In this document: positions 1 through 7,880 of the stretch, piece by piece
Layout of the letters: each line of letters begins with the position of its first letter
How positions within the stretch are numbered: position 1 is the first letter of the stretch
From: CAVPHV01 sp963821095
Lineage (GTDB): Bacteria; Actinomycetota; Acidimicrobiia; Spongiisociales; UBA5794
Direction: 5' to 3'
Assembly: GCA_963821095.1 (NCBI GenBank)
Contig: CAWGCJ010000020.1
Coordinates: 1 to 64,000, forward strand
DNA: 64,000 nucleotides
Position numbers and translations under genes: made by a program
Notes under the pieces: generated by a model
Databases searched by the model: none
What the model was told of the DNA's origin: nothing
The model's input: only the letters and a program-made list of their open reading frames with translations

Positions 1-2
1 GC

Positions 3-950
3 GAGGGTGTGTTTCTCGCCAACAACCTGCTGCTGACCCTGTTCGCCTTCACCGTTCTGGTCGGAACGATGTACCCGCTGATCCTCGAAGCGTTTGCAGG
101 CAGGGAGGTCACGGTGGGCCGGCCGTTCTTTGATCGAGCCACCATTCCCATCGCCTTCGCCCTGCTGCTGGCGATGGGGATCGGTCCGGTCACTCCCTAC
201 CGGGTGGCCCGCCCCGTTGTGGTTTGGAGGCGGATCCGCAGCCCGCTGACCGTTGGTCTTTTTGCCGGAGCGCTTGCCGTTGTGGCGGGAGTCTGGTCGG
301 TTGGGGTTGTGATCGTGGTCGTGCTCGGCACCTTCGTCATCAGCGTGATCGTGCGCGCCCTGTGGGTCCGGTGGCGGGCGGGCCGCGACACGCCCGAAGG
401 CGGGTCCAGTCTGTGGCGGATCGTGCGCAGCGACCCCGGGTATTGGGGCGGCCAGCTCTCTCACATTGGGGTGGCGTTGATGGCGATCGCCATCGCCGCA
501 TCCAGCGCGCTGGCGGTGCGCAACGAAGTCCGCCTCGAGGTGGGGCAGGCAGTCGCGGTGGATGACTACTGTCTGGTGTACGACGGTCCGGTCAACCGCA
601 CCGAGCCCAACCGCGTCGTCCAAGGGGTAGCGGTGCGGGTCCTGCGAGCCGACTGCTCTACCGAGGTTGCCTCGCTCCAGCCCAGGGTCAACATCTACAA
701 CAACTCGTCGCAGCCGGTGGCGACTCCTGCGGTCCACACCGGCCTTTTCGAGGACGTGTACCTCAGCATCGCCGGCGGCGGCGCCGACGCGGTGACCCTC
801 GACGTCTTTGTATTCCCGTTGATGTGGCTCCTGTGGGCCGGCGGGCTCGTGACGGTTGCCGGTGGAGCGTGGTCGCTGCTGGCTCGCAAACCCGAGCGCC
901 ATGTGCCGGCTGCCAAGCCCGATCGGGTGAGTGAGGGCCTGGATGTCTGA
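3..950 (+). CDS. ccmF: Cytochrome c haem lyase CcmF, C-terminal part (5' end outside window)
   Basis: This is the C-terminal 315 residues of CcmF/NrfE, the integral membrane subunit that ligates haem to apocytochrome c in System I maturation. The frame is open to the window edge, so the start lies upstream. The first visible segment (VFLANNLL, then VLVGTMYPL) is the characteristic CcmF stretch. Hydrophobic spans follow at about residues 45-60, 85-115, 150-170 and 270-290. A soluble loop of about 100 residues separates the last two, as in CcmF proteins. The stop overlaps the start of the ccmH-like gene, so the two are translationally coupled. Family assignment is firm; the N-terminal WWD haem-handling part cannot be seen. 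Confidence 0.9.
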   Translation, partial: EGVFLANNLLLTLFAFTVLVGTMYPLILEAFAGREVTVGRPFFDRATIPIAFALLLAMGIGPVTPYRVARPVVVWRRIRSPLTVGLFAGALAVVAGVWSVGVVIVVVLGTFVISVIVRALWVRWRAGRDTPEGGSSLWRIVRSDPGYWGGQLSHIGVALMAIAIAASSALAVRNEVRLEVGQAVAVDDYCLVYDGPVNRTEPNRVVQGVAVRVLRADCSTEVASLQPRVNIYNNSSQPVATPAVHTGLFEDVYLSIAGGGADAVTLDVFVFPLMWLLWAGGLVTVAGGAWSLLARKPERHVPAAKPDRVSEGLDV

Positions 951-2145
951 TACGGTCCGCCGCACTCTGCGTATCGCCCTGCCGCTGCTGGCGGTCGCCA
1001 TCATCGTGGTGGGGCTCTGGCCGCGTGGTGATGCGGTGGTGACCGACGCCGATCGTGTCGACCATGTCGCATCGCGTATTCGTTGCCCGTTCTGCAACGG
1101 CGAGTCGATTGGTGGTGCCACGTCGCAGGTGGCCCGTGACCTCGAAGTGCTCATCGAGGAACAGGTTGCTTCCGGGTGGACCGACCAGGAGATCTACGAC
1201 TTCTTCGCCGCTAGCTACGGGGAGAGCATCCTGTTGTCACCGCCGCTGGCTGGTTGGGGTTGGGCACTCTGGGCCTTGCCTTTGGCGGCCCTGGGGGTCG
1301 GCACCTATGCCATCCTCCGCCGCCGGCGAGCCGGGGCGGGCATTGCGGTCGCCACGGACGCCGACCCTGAGCTCGTTGCGGCGCAGCTTGCTGAGCAACT
1401 CGCCCAGGTCGAGCGGGATCGGCGCGAAGTTGGCGACCAGGTTGCCGCCGGCGAAATCGACCAGGCCGAGGGAGCACGGCTGATTGCCTCATACGAAGCC
1501 GAGGCGAAGCAACTCACCGACGAGCAGCATCACCTTGCAGATACCGAGACGGCGGACGCCGGGGCGGCGCCGCCGCAGCCGAGCAAGCGCCGACGCGTTG
1601 CCGCCGGTGTCGGGCTACTGGTCGCCGGTGCGGTGGTCGTCAGCGTCGCCCTGATCGTGACCACCTCGGACCAAACCGGCGGCGAGGGAGTCGTTGAGGA
1701 CGCGCTGGCCGCCGGACCCGTCGATCTCTCCAACGTGACACCGGCACAGCTCGAAGAGGTGGTGGCGCGCAACCCCGACATCGTTGGAATGCGCCTCGCC
1801 CTCGCCCAGCTCTACTACGAGACGGGCGAGACCTCGCGCGCCGTCGACCACTTCATGGAGGTGTTGGAGCGCGAGCCCAATCCCGAGGCGATGGCGTGGG
1901 TGGGCTGGATCCTCTACGAGAACGGCGAAGCCGAGACGGCGCAGAGCTACCTGGAGAATGCGCTCGAGAGCCGCCCCAGCTACCCGCAGGCGCAGTGGTG
2001 GCTGGCCAACGTCCGGTTCGTCGGCCTGGCCGACCCGGCCGGCGCCATCGGTCCGCTGGAGGCGCTGCTGTTGTTCGACGACGTGCCGCCCGAGGTGCGT
2101 GAGGCCGCCGAGGTCATGCTCGAAGAAGCTCGGGCTGCGGCATGA
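943..2145 (+). CDS. ccmH: CcmH-type cytochrome c maturation protein fused to a CcmI/TPR-like region
   Basis: The N-terminal part is CcmH/CcmL: a membrane anchor (about residues 10-25) followed by the thiol motif RCPFC (Cys48 and Cys51) and the conserved GxS..SQVA, YGE and LLSPP region. In System I this reduces the apocytochrome CXXCH cysteines. A second hydrophobic segment follows, then a charged coiled region, a third membrane span (about 220-240), and a TPR-like C-terminus with repeated LAQLYYETGE and GWILYENGE patterns, resembling CcmI, the apocytochrome chaperone. ATG at 943 is preferred to the in-frame GTG at 931, and overlaps the ccmF stop by 8 bases. The gene ends in an ATGA overlap with the thioredoxin gene. 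Confidence 0.88.
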   Translation: MSDTVRRTLRIALPLLAVAIIVVGLWPRGDAVVTDADRVDHVASRIRCPFCNGESIGGATSQVARDLEVLIEEQVASGWTDQEIYDFFAASYGESILLSPPLAGWGWALWALPLAALGVGTYAILRRRRAGAGIAVATDADPELVAAQLAEQLAQVERDRREVGDQVAAGEIDQAEGARLIASYEAEAKQLTDEQHHLADTETADAGAAPPQPSKRRRVAAGVGLLVAGAVVVSVALIVTTSDQTGGEGVVEDALAAGPVDLSNVTPAQLEEVVARNPDIVGMRLALAQLYYETGETSRAVDHFMEVLEREPNPEAMAWVGWILYENGEAETAQSYLENALESRPSYPQAQWWLANVRFVGLADPAGAIGPLEALLLFDDVPPEVREAAEVMLEEARAAA

Positions 2146-2759
2146 CAGAGCCGGCGTCGCAACGGCGGTCCGGGTCGGGGCTGTTCTGGGCGCTTCTGGC
2201 GGCCGCCGTTGTGGTCGTCGTAGTCGGTGTCGCGTTTGCCAGCCGCTTTGGCGTCGATCCCGATCTGACGGCTTCTCCGCTGATAGGCACTCCGACTCCC
2301 GACGTCACCATCCCCTATCTCGAATCGGACGAGAGCCTTCAGCTGCGCGATCTCGACGGCGACATCGTTGTGGTCAATTTCTGGGCATCGTGGTGCACGG
2401 GTTGCCGTCAGGAGCACGAGGCTCTCGTGGTCGCCGCCGATGCCTACGAGGAGCTTGGCGTGACGTTCGTCGGGGTCAACTATCAGGACCAACCCGGTCG
2501 CGCCGTGGCGTTTCTCGATGATCTCGGCCGCTCGCCGGCGACCCACTATGTCGAAGACGTCGGCTCGCGAACCGCGGTTCACTTTGGGGTGCTCGGTCTG
2601 CCGGAGACCTTCTTCATCGGTCGTGATGGGATTGTCGCCGGCAAGGTCAGTGGGCCGCTGACCGCCCCGCTGCTCATCAACACCCTTGATCGGATGCTGG
2701 TCGGCGAGGACATCAGCGGCGAGGTCAAGACCGGCGAAGTCGAGAACCTCGGCGACTGA
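2142..2759 (+). CDS. CcmG/ResA/TlpA-type membrane-anchored thioredoxin
   Basis: This 205-residue protein has an N-terminal membrane anchor (about residues 14-34) and an extracytoplasmic thioredoxin fold with the redox motif WCTGC (Cys85, Cys88) after VVVNFWAS, and the cis-Pro region near GLPETFFI. It belongs to the CcmG/DsbE/ResA/TlpA group, which passes electrons to CcmH and apocytochrome c. The start codon overlaps the stop of the ccmH-like gene (ATGA), so ccmF, ccmH and this gene form one translationally coupled unit. The acidic tail after residue 190 is lineage-specific. ccmG is the likely role from context; sequence alone cannot separate it from ResA. Confidence 0.88.
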   Translation: MTEPASQRRSGSGLFWALLAAAVVVVVVGVAFASRFGVDPDLTASPLIGTPTPDVTIPYLESDESLQLRDLDGDIVVVNFWASWCTGCRQEHEALVVAADAYEELGVTFVGVNYQDQPGRAVAFLDDLGRSPATHYVEDVGSRTAVHFGVLGLPETFFIGRDGIVAGKVSGPLTAPLLINTLDRMLVGEDISGEVKTGEVENLGD

Positions 2760-2764
2760 CCCGG

Positions 2765-2995
2765 TCAGGAATCAGCCTGGTGCTGGGGCAACGGCGGGCG
2801 AACCACCAAGTTGTCGAGCAGGGTGCGCGAGACGGCCGCGATCTCGACCACGGCACGGTCGAACACCTCGGTGTTGGCCTGCGACGGCTTGCGGTAGCCG
2901 CTGATCTTGCGGACGTATTGGAGCGCCGCCGCCTCGATGTCCCCGGTGGGGGCGGGCGTGTCGTAGCTGCGGAGGGTCTTGATGGATCGGCACAT
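2765..2995 (-). CDS. DUF2277 family protein
   Basis: This 76-residue protein starts MCRSIKTLR and contains AAALQYVRKISGYRKPS, the hallmark of the DUF2277 family of small, mostly helical proteins found in actinobacteria and proteobacteria. Length and N-terminus match the family. It has no signal peptide or membrane segment, so it is probably cytoplasmic. Its function is unknown. It converges on the ccm operon with 5 bases between the stop codons, and lies downstream of the ABC-heparinase gene on the same strand. Confidence 0.85.
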   Translation of the reverse strand: MCRSIKTLRSYDTPAPTGDIEAAALQYVRKISGYRKPSQANTEVFDRAVVEIAAVSRTLLDNLVVRPPLPQHQADS

Positions 2996-3035
2996 GCGCC
3001 GATGTTACGCGCCACATTGCCCCAAGGCCGGCGCG

Positions 3036-5642
3036 CTACCGCAGCGTGACGGGTTGCTCGGTCCTGAGGTCGATCGTCACATCGACGATTTCGTCGCCGA
3101 CCTCGAACACGAGGTGAGCCTGATTGACGCCGCGGCCCGCTTCGACCAGCAAGGGATGGACCGGACCGATCAACGAGAGCACGGTGGGGAGCATCGTGCC
3201 CGGTGCCGAAGCCGCTTCGAAGCCCACGCCCCAAGCCGGCTCGATGACTCCGTCCTGAGGGGAGTACCAGCCCTGGGGGGTGGGATCGAGCTGGCCGCGC
3301 ATGGGACCAATCGGTTTGGCCTCGGTCAGTGAGCGGACCTGGAGATCGACGCCGTCTCCGGTGACCGAGAATCCGCCGTCGTCCGCCACCGCCTCGAGGT
3401 CCGGGGCGAAGTGAAGCCAGTTGCGATAGGTGTGTTCGGTGTTGCTGCGGTCGAGCAGGAGGTCGACGAGCAGGAGCCATCGTCCCGGATCGAGGAGTGC
3501 AAGTCTGCGGTAGACCAGTTCGCCGAACGTGGCTTTGGCGGCGCCGTAGCGGTGATTGCCCAATTCGCCGGCATGGGTCGCTCCCGAGCCGTACGGCTTG
3601 CCCGGGAAGTGGCGGGCACCGTCGATCTCCACTCCGTTGTGGGCGCCTGCCGACGTGACAAACCGTCGAAACGGCTCGCCGGCGTCCTGCTCCCCATCCA
3701 AGGGGCGGTTGTAGCACCCTGCGTCGACCAACAGCGGTCTCCCCAGGTCGTACCAAATGACGGAGAGGTCGTCGGCATGCTTACGACGGGTGGAGTGGCG
3801 TCCGGCCATCATGGCCAGGTAGGCGGCGTCCGGCTGAGCAGGCTGGTCGGGCCATTGCGAGCGCAGCACGACATAGCCGCCGCGATTGAACGCCATAACC
3901 CGTTCAACGGGTACCCGGCCGCCCTTGCCCGCCGATGCGGCGCCCCGCATCGGCCCGGTCCGCCACCGCCGCTTGATGCCTCCGAGCGATGGCTTGTCTG
4001 ATCCGGTGAGCCAGGCGGAGACAACCACTGCTTCGGTGTCGCCGAAGGCGGCGATCGACCCATCGGGAACAACAAACCAGGCGAGCGCCTTCTCCGCTTT
4101 GTTGCGGATCCTGGTCGGCTTGGTTCCCTCGACGACTCCGGTGTCGATGAGCCGGGTCAGCGTCTCAACGACGGCCGCGTGGTAGCTCGGGGTGTGTTCG
4201 AGGTGGACGCCGTCCTTGGCAAACGACGCATCGAGAAACGCGTCGAGGCGGGCTTCCCCGAGGAGCCGCAGCTGGTCGGCATCGGGAATCTCGGGGACCC
4301 TGGTGGTCAAGTCGATCAAGCCGACGGCGTCGTAGAGGTCGGCAATCTCGGTGAGCGAAACACGGGATTCGTCGGCCAGAACTGCCGCGTGCACCTGAGC
4401 TGCCGGCGTGAGGCTCTTGAGTGCGGCATCACTTGCCAGCGGGTCGGCGGCAAGGTGGTCGATCAGTGCACCGAGCCGATGGGCTCGAAGTCCCACTACT
4501 CCCGGAGCCCAGGCCGGATCGTGATCCGGGAGTGGGTGGTAGGCGACCCAATCGACCGCGATCGCGCCCGCAGCCTGCAGCCAGCCCCGGTCGGGTGCGG
4601 CGGCGTATGCTGCCAGCAGGACTCCGACGGGCTCCCAGGCGTTGAGGGCGGCGGCGGCATCCGGCGAACCTCCACCCCATGAGATCGGCGGCTCCAGCGA
4701 GACGATGTCGCCTGGTCCCCGTTTCCAGCCGACCTCGATCAGTTTGCGGGCTCGCTTGGGAGCGCGGTGCGGGGCGATTGGCGGCGCGAAGTCCACAAAG
4801 GCACGTGGCGGGCTGCCGGTTCGGGCCGTTCGCATCGCATCGGTATCGAGCGGTTGGGGGACGCGGACGTCGGCGGGGCGAGCTGCCAGGTCGCTCTCGG
4901 CGCGGCTCTCCCGCAGCAGCTGCGCGTCGCCGAGGGTGTACTTCTCCCGGTAGGCCGTGATCACCGCGGCCGGATCACCGATCTGCTGGACCTCGCCGCG
5001 ATCGAGCCACATCACCCGATCGCAGAACTCTTGGACGGTACCCAGGGAGTGCGAGACCATCAGTATTGTGCCCGAACGTTCAAGTAGCTCGTGCATCGTC
5101 CGCAGGCTCTTCTGCTTGAAGGCAGCGTCGCCCACGGCAAGCACCTCATCGACCAGCAGGATGTCGGCGTCGAGGAAGGTCGCAATCGCAAACGCCAGGC
5201 GCGACTGCATCCCACGCGAGTACGTGTTGAGTGGCCGGTAGATGGCGGAGCCGAGTTCGGAGTAGGCCCAGATGTCGTCGTGAAGCTCGTTGACCCGCTT
5301 CTTCGGCATTCCGGCGGCGAGGCAGCCCAGGTAGATGTTGCGGGACCCGTCGAGATCTGGGTTGAAGCCGACACCGAGTTGCAGCAGCGTTGAGGTGGCG
5401 CCGCTCAACTTCAGGGTTCCTGCGTCGGGAATGAGGGTTTCTCCGATCACCCTCATCAGGGTGCTCTTGCCTGCGCCGTTGGAGCCGACGATGCCGAAGG
5501 CTTCGCCGGCCCTGACGTCGAACGACACGTTGGTCAATGCCTTGACCGCACCGGCATCCGGGTCCTTCTTGCGGCGCGCCCTCGGCCCGCGGTCCTTGAA
5601 GACCACCGTGATGTTGCGAGCGCTGATGGCGGATTCGGTCAT
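3036..5642 (-). CDS. ABC transporter ATPase (Wzt/TagH-like) fused to a heparinase II/III-like domain
   Basis: Residues 1 to about 240 are a polysaccharide-export ABC ATPase: Walker A GSNGAGKST, signature region YSRGMQSRL, Walker B ILLVDEVLAVGD and H-loop MVSHS. This arrangement is typical of Wzt/TagH proteins that energise O-antigen or teichoic acid export. After a linker of about 60 residues, residues 300-868 form a heparinase II/III-like polysaccharide lyase region: an alpha-toroid part with W and H residues, then the beta part with HADDLSVIWYDLGRPLLVDAG and GAHNGVEIDG. The whole is one open frame of 868 codons. The partner permease is not in the window. Because single-base indels are common in this sequence, two adjacent genes joined by an error cannot be excluded. 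An internal ATG near residue 266 could be an original heparinase start. Confidence 0.8.
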   Translation of the reverse strand: MTESAISARNITVVFKDRGPRARRKKDPDAGAVKALTNVSFDVRAGEAFGIVGSNGAGKSTLMRVIGETLIPDAGTLKLSGATSTLLQLGVGFNPDLDGSRNIYLGCLAAGMPKKRVNELHDDIWAYSELGSAIYRPLNTYSRGMQSRLAFAIATFLDADILLVDEVLAVGDAAFKQKSLRTMHELLERSGTILMVSHSLGTVQEFCDRVMWLDRGEVQQIGDPAAVITAYREKYTLGDAQLLRESRAESDLAARPADVRVPQPLDTDAMRTARTGSPPRAFVDFAPPIAPHRAPKRARKLIEVGWKRGPGDIVSLEPPISWGGGSPDAAAALNAWEPVGVLLAAYAAAPDRGWLQAAGAIAVDWVAYHPLPDHDPAWAPGVVGLRAHRLGALIDHLAADPLASDAALKSLTPAAQVHAAVLADESRVSLTEIADLYDAVGLIDLTTRVPEIPDADQLRLLGEARLDAFLDASFAKDGVHLEHTPSYHAAVVETLTRLIDTGVVEGTKPTRIRNKAEKALAWFVVPDGSIAAFGDTEAVVVSAWLTGSDKPSLGGIKRRWRTGPMRGAASAGKGGRVPVERVMAFNRGGYVVLRSQWPDQPAQPDAAYLAMMAGRHSTRRKHADDLSVIWYDLGRPLLVDAGCYNRPLDGEQDAGEPFRRFVTSAGAHNGVEIDGARHFPGKPYGSGATHAGELGNHRYGAAKATFGELVYRRLALLDPGRWLLLVDLLLDRSNTEHTYRNWLHFAPDLEAVADDGGFSVTGDGVDLQVRSLTEAKPIGPMRGQLDPTPQGWYSPQDGVIEPAWGVGFEAASAPGTMLPTVLSLIGPVHPLLVEAGRGVNQAHLVFEVGDEIVDVTIDLRTEQPVTLR

Positions 5643-5723
5643 GTTTGAGTGGGTTCGCTGGGGTCGTGGGGGCAGCGGCGTCGCACGGCCGCGGGCCGAA
5701 GTCTACGACTACGCTCCGATTCC

Positions 5724-6485
5724 ATGGACCTCTTCGATCTCAACGACCACGTTTCCATCGTCACCGGGGGCAACCGCGGTATCGGACTCGGGATGGCTCG
5801 CGGCCTTGCCGAAGCCGGGGCCGGCGTCGCCATCTGGTCACGCCATGCGGAGCGCAACGCGGCCGCGGCCGGCGATTTGCAGGCCATGGGTGCCGACGCC
5901 GTCGGTGTCGAATGCGACGTTTCCGACCCAGAGAGTGTCGAGGCCGCAATGGCGGCGACCGTAGATCACTACGGCAAGGTCGACTCCCTGTTCGCCAACG
6001 CCGGGACGACCGGCGCCGTGAAGTTCGAGGAGATGACGCTGGCAGAGTGGCGCCGGGTCGTCGACATCAACCTCACCGGAGTGTTCCTCACCTCTCAGGC
6101 GGCGACGCAGCAGATGATCCGCCAGGGTTCGGGTGGCTCGATGGTGTTCACCGCCAGCCTGGCTGCCACCTTCGGCATCCCACAATCACCCCACTACACG
6201 GCCAGCAAGGGCGGCGTCCTCCAGTTGGCGCGCGCCGAAGCTGTCCGCCTCGCTCGCTACGGCATCAGGGTCAACGTCATCTCGCCGGGTTGGGTGGCGA
6301 CGGAGATGACCGAGGACGTCCAGGCGTACCAAAAGGCCAACGAGTTGGCGATGGCAAGAACCCCGATGCGTCGCTGGGGGACCCCGGAGGACTTCGCCGG
6401 ACCTGCGGTGTTTCTGGCATCGGAAGCGTCACGCTTCGTCACCGGCGCCGAACTCCAGGTCGACGGCGGGTTCCGCGCCAGCTGA
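5724..6485 (+). CDS. SDR family NAD(P)-dependent oxidoreductase
   Basis: This classical short-chain dehydrogenase/reductase of 253 residues has the cofactor glycine motif TGGNRGIG near residue 13, NAG at about 90, a catalytic Ser in FTASLAA and the YTASK active-site pair at about 157-161. It ends with the usual FVTGAELQVDGG. The ATG at 5724 (MDLFDLNDH) is chosen because it places the Rossmann motif at the usual distance; the open frame upstream lacks homology. It is transcribed divergently from the ABC-heparinase gene, with 81 bases between the starts. The substrate cannot be predicted; FabG-like or sugar and alcohol dehydrogenase roles are all possible. Confidence 0.9.
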   Translation: MDLFDLNDHVSIVTGGNRGIGLGMARGLAEAGAGVAIWSRHAERNAAAAGDLQAMGADAVGVECDVSDPESVEAAMAATVDHYGKVDSLFANAGTTGAVKFEEMTLAEWRRVVDINLTGVFLTSQAATQQMIRQGSGGSMVFTASLAATFGIPQSPHYTASKGGVLQLARAEAVRLARYGIRVNVISPGWVATEMTEDVQAYQKANELAMARTPMRRWGTPEDFAGPAVFLASEASRFVTGAELQVDGGFRAS

Positions 6486-6499
6486 CGGACCAGGGCTCG

Positions 6500-7678
6500 C
6501 TACTCAGCGAATCCCCACATGAAGAACGCGCTCATCAGCAGCAGGTTGAGGATGAGTGCTCCGTAGGTGATGATCAGATGGGCCGGGCGGCTGCGCACCC
6601 AGGCGGCGAGGGCCATCCAACTCGGGAAGATCACGATGGCTTGACGGGCGAATGAGAGCAGAGGCCGGCCTGCCTGATCGTGGCGCGACAGGACGACGAG
6701 CAGCATCGCCAGCGAGTACAGCCCGAACTCCACCGGGAGCTTGCGGAAGGCGACCACGGTCAAGGTGATCACCACCACGAGGGCGACCAGTGCCATCATC
6801 CTTGCGGCCGGCAAACCGTCGGTGACCAGTTGCCGAACCGATAGCCAGGCGTCGTAGCCGGGAAGGGCGCCGACCGAGCGCCACCGGTCGCGGTAGACCT
6901 CGTACACGGTGGGAAGCCCGGAAGTGACGAGGTAGGCCTGGTAGGCGACGAGGGCAAGCGGCCCCGCGGCGACCGCCCACCAAGCCCCGATCGACCGCCA
7001 GGGTCGATGATCGAACCGCCTCCATGCGATGGCGAGCAGCGGGAGGGCGAGGGCCGCCGCATGGCTGCGGGTCATCGTGGCCAGGAAGGCGCTCACCCCG
7101 GCCAGCGCCCAGTGGTTCCGGCGCGCCAGGTACAGCGCCAGCACGGTGAGTAGCAGCATCAACGGCTCGGCGTATCCGGCGATCAGGATGTACCCGAACG
7201 GGATGACCACCTGGTAGATGACGGTGTGCTGGGCCCCGATGGCCCCAAGGATGTCTTCGGTCATTCGGTAGAGCACGGCGAGAGCGAGAGCGGTGGCGAC
7301 GGTGGCGATCAGCAGCGAGGCGACCAGGGGATCGAGCCCGACCGCGGTGCCGGCGCGGATCATCATGGGGTAGAGCGGCGGGAACACGATGTTGTGCTGG
7401 TTGACTTCGTAGCCGTCTTGCGCAATCTCGATGTAGTGCATCGTGTCGTGGCGTTGCCAAACGCCGAGGGTCCACCCCGACAGCGGGCCGACCATCGGTT
7501 CGGATCCGAGGTAGAGCTGATCCTCTCGCTCGGGGCCGAGCGGAACCTCTTCGGCCTGCCACAGCAGGAACCCGAAACCCAGAGCGAGGAGCCGTGCCGC
7601 CAGCGTGAGGCCCACACCCCACAGCAGCGCCCGCCTCCAGGGGTGGTCCGAGGTCTGCTTCTTGGTGGCTGGGGGCAT
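6500..7678 (-). CDS. PIG-V-like mannosyltransferase family membrane protein
   Basis: This 392-residue polytopic protein has about eight or more hydrophobic spans. Its pattern WQRHDTMHYIEIAQDGY, followed by VFPPLYPMMIR, resembles the PIG-V/GT76 and related GT-C mannosyltransferases, which use a polyprenyl-phosphate sugar donor on the outer face of the membrane. The acidic and His residues in that first loop are the likely catalytic site. In actinobacteria such enzymes act on lipoglycans or glycoproteins. The gene converges with the SDR gene (14 bases between the stops) and stands alone. The acceptor is unknown. Confidence 0.75.
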   Translation of the reverse strand: MPPATKKQTSDHPWRRALLWGVGLTLAARLLALGFGFLLWQAEEVPLGPEREDQLYLGSEPMVGPLSGWTLGVWQRHDTMHYIEIAQDGYEVNQHNIVFPPLYPMMIRAGTAVGLDPLVASLLIATVATALALAVLYRMTEDILGAIGAQHTVIYQVVIPFGYILIAGYAEPLMLLLTVLALYLARRNHWALAGVSAFLATMTRSHAAALALPLLAIAWRRFDHRPWRSIGAWWAVAAGPLALVAYQAYLVTSGLPTVYEVYRDRWRSVGALPGYDAWLSVRQLVTDGLPAARMMALVALVVVITLTVVAFRKLPVEFGLYSLAMLLVVLSRHDQAGRPLLSFARQAIVIFPSWMALAAWVRSRPAHLIITYGALILNLLLMSAFFMWGFAE

Positions 7679-7880
7679 TGCTGCCGACTCCGTTGCGACG
7701 GGTGCTCGATAGGGCCGAAGCGAGGCTAGTGGTGCGTCGACATCGGTCGTCGTGGTTCGTCGTACCTATCGGCCGGTTGATCAGCGCCGCTTAGCGTTCG
7801 CCGTGCGGCTCGGCCGGGGAGATCTGCGGATTGCGCCGCCAGTTACCATTTGCCGGTTGTCCAATTCATAGGAGCTGCGC

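Noticed and set aside
9..950. GTG at position 9 as the start of the first gene
   Set aside because: The frame is open to the window edge and the sequence begins in the middle of a conserved CcmF segment.
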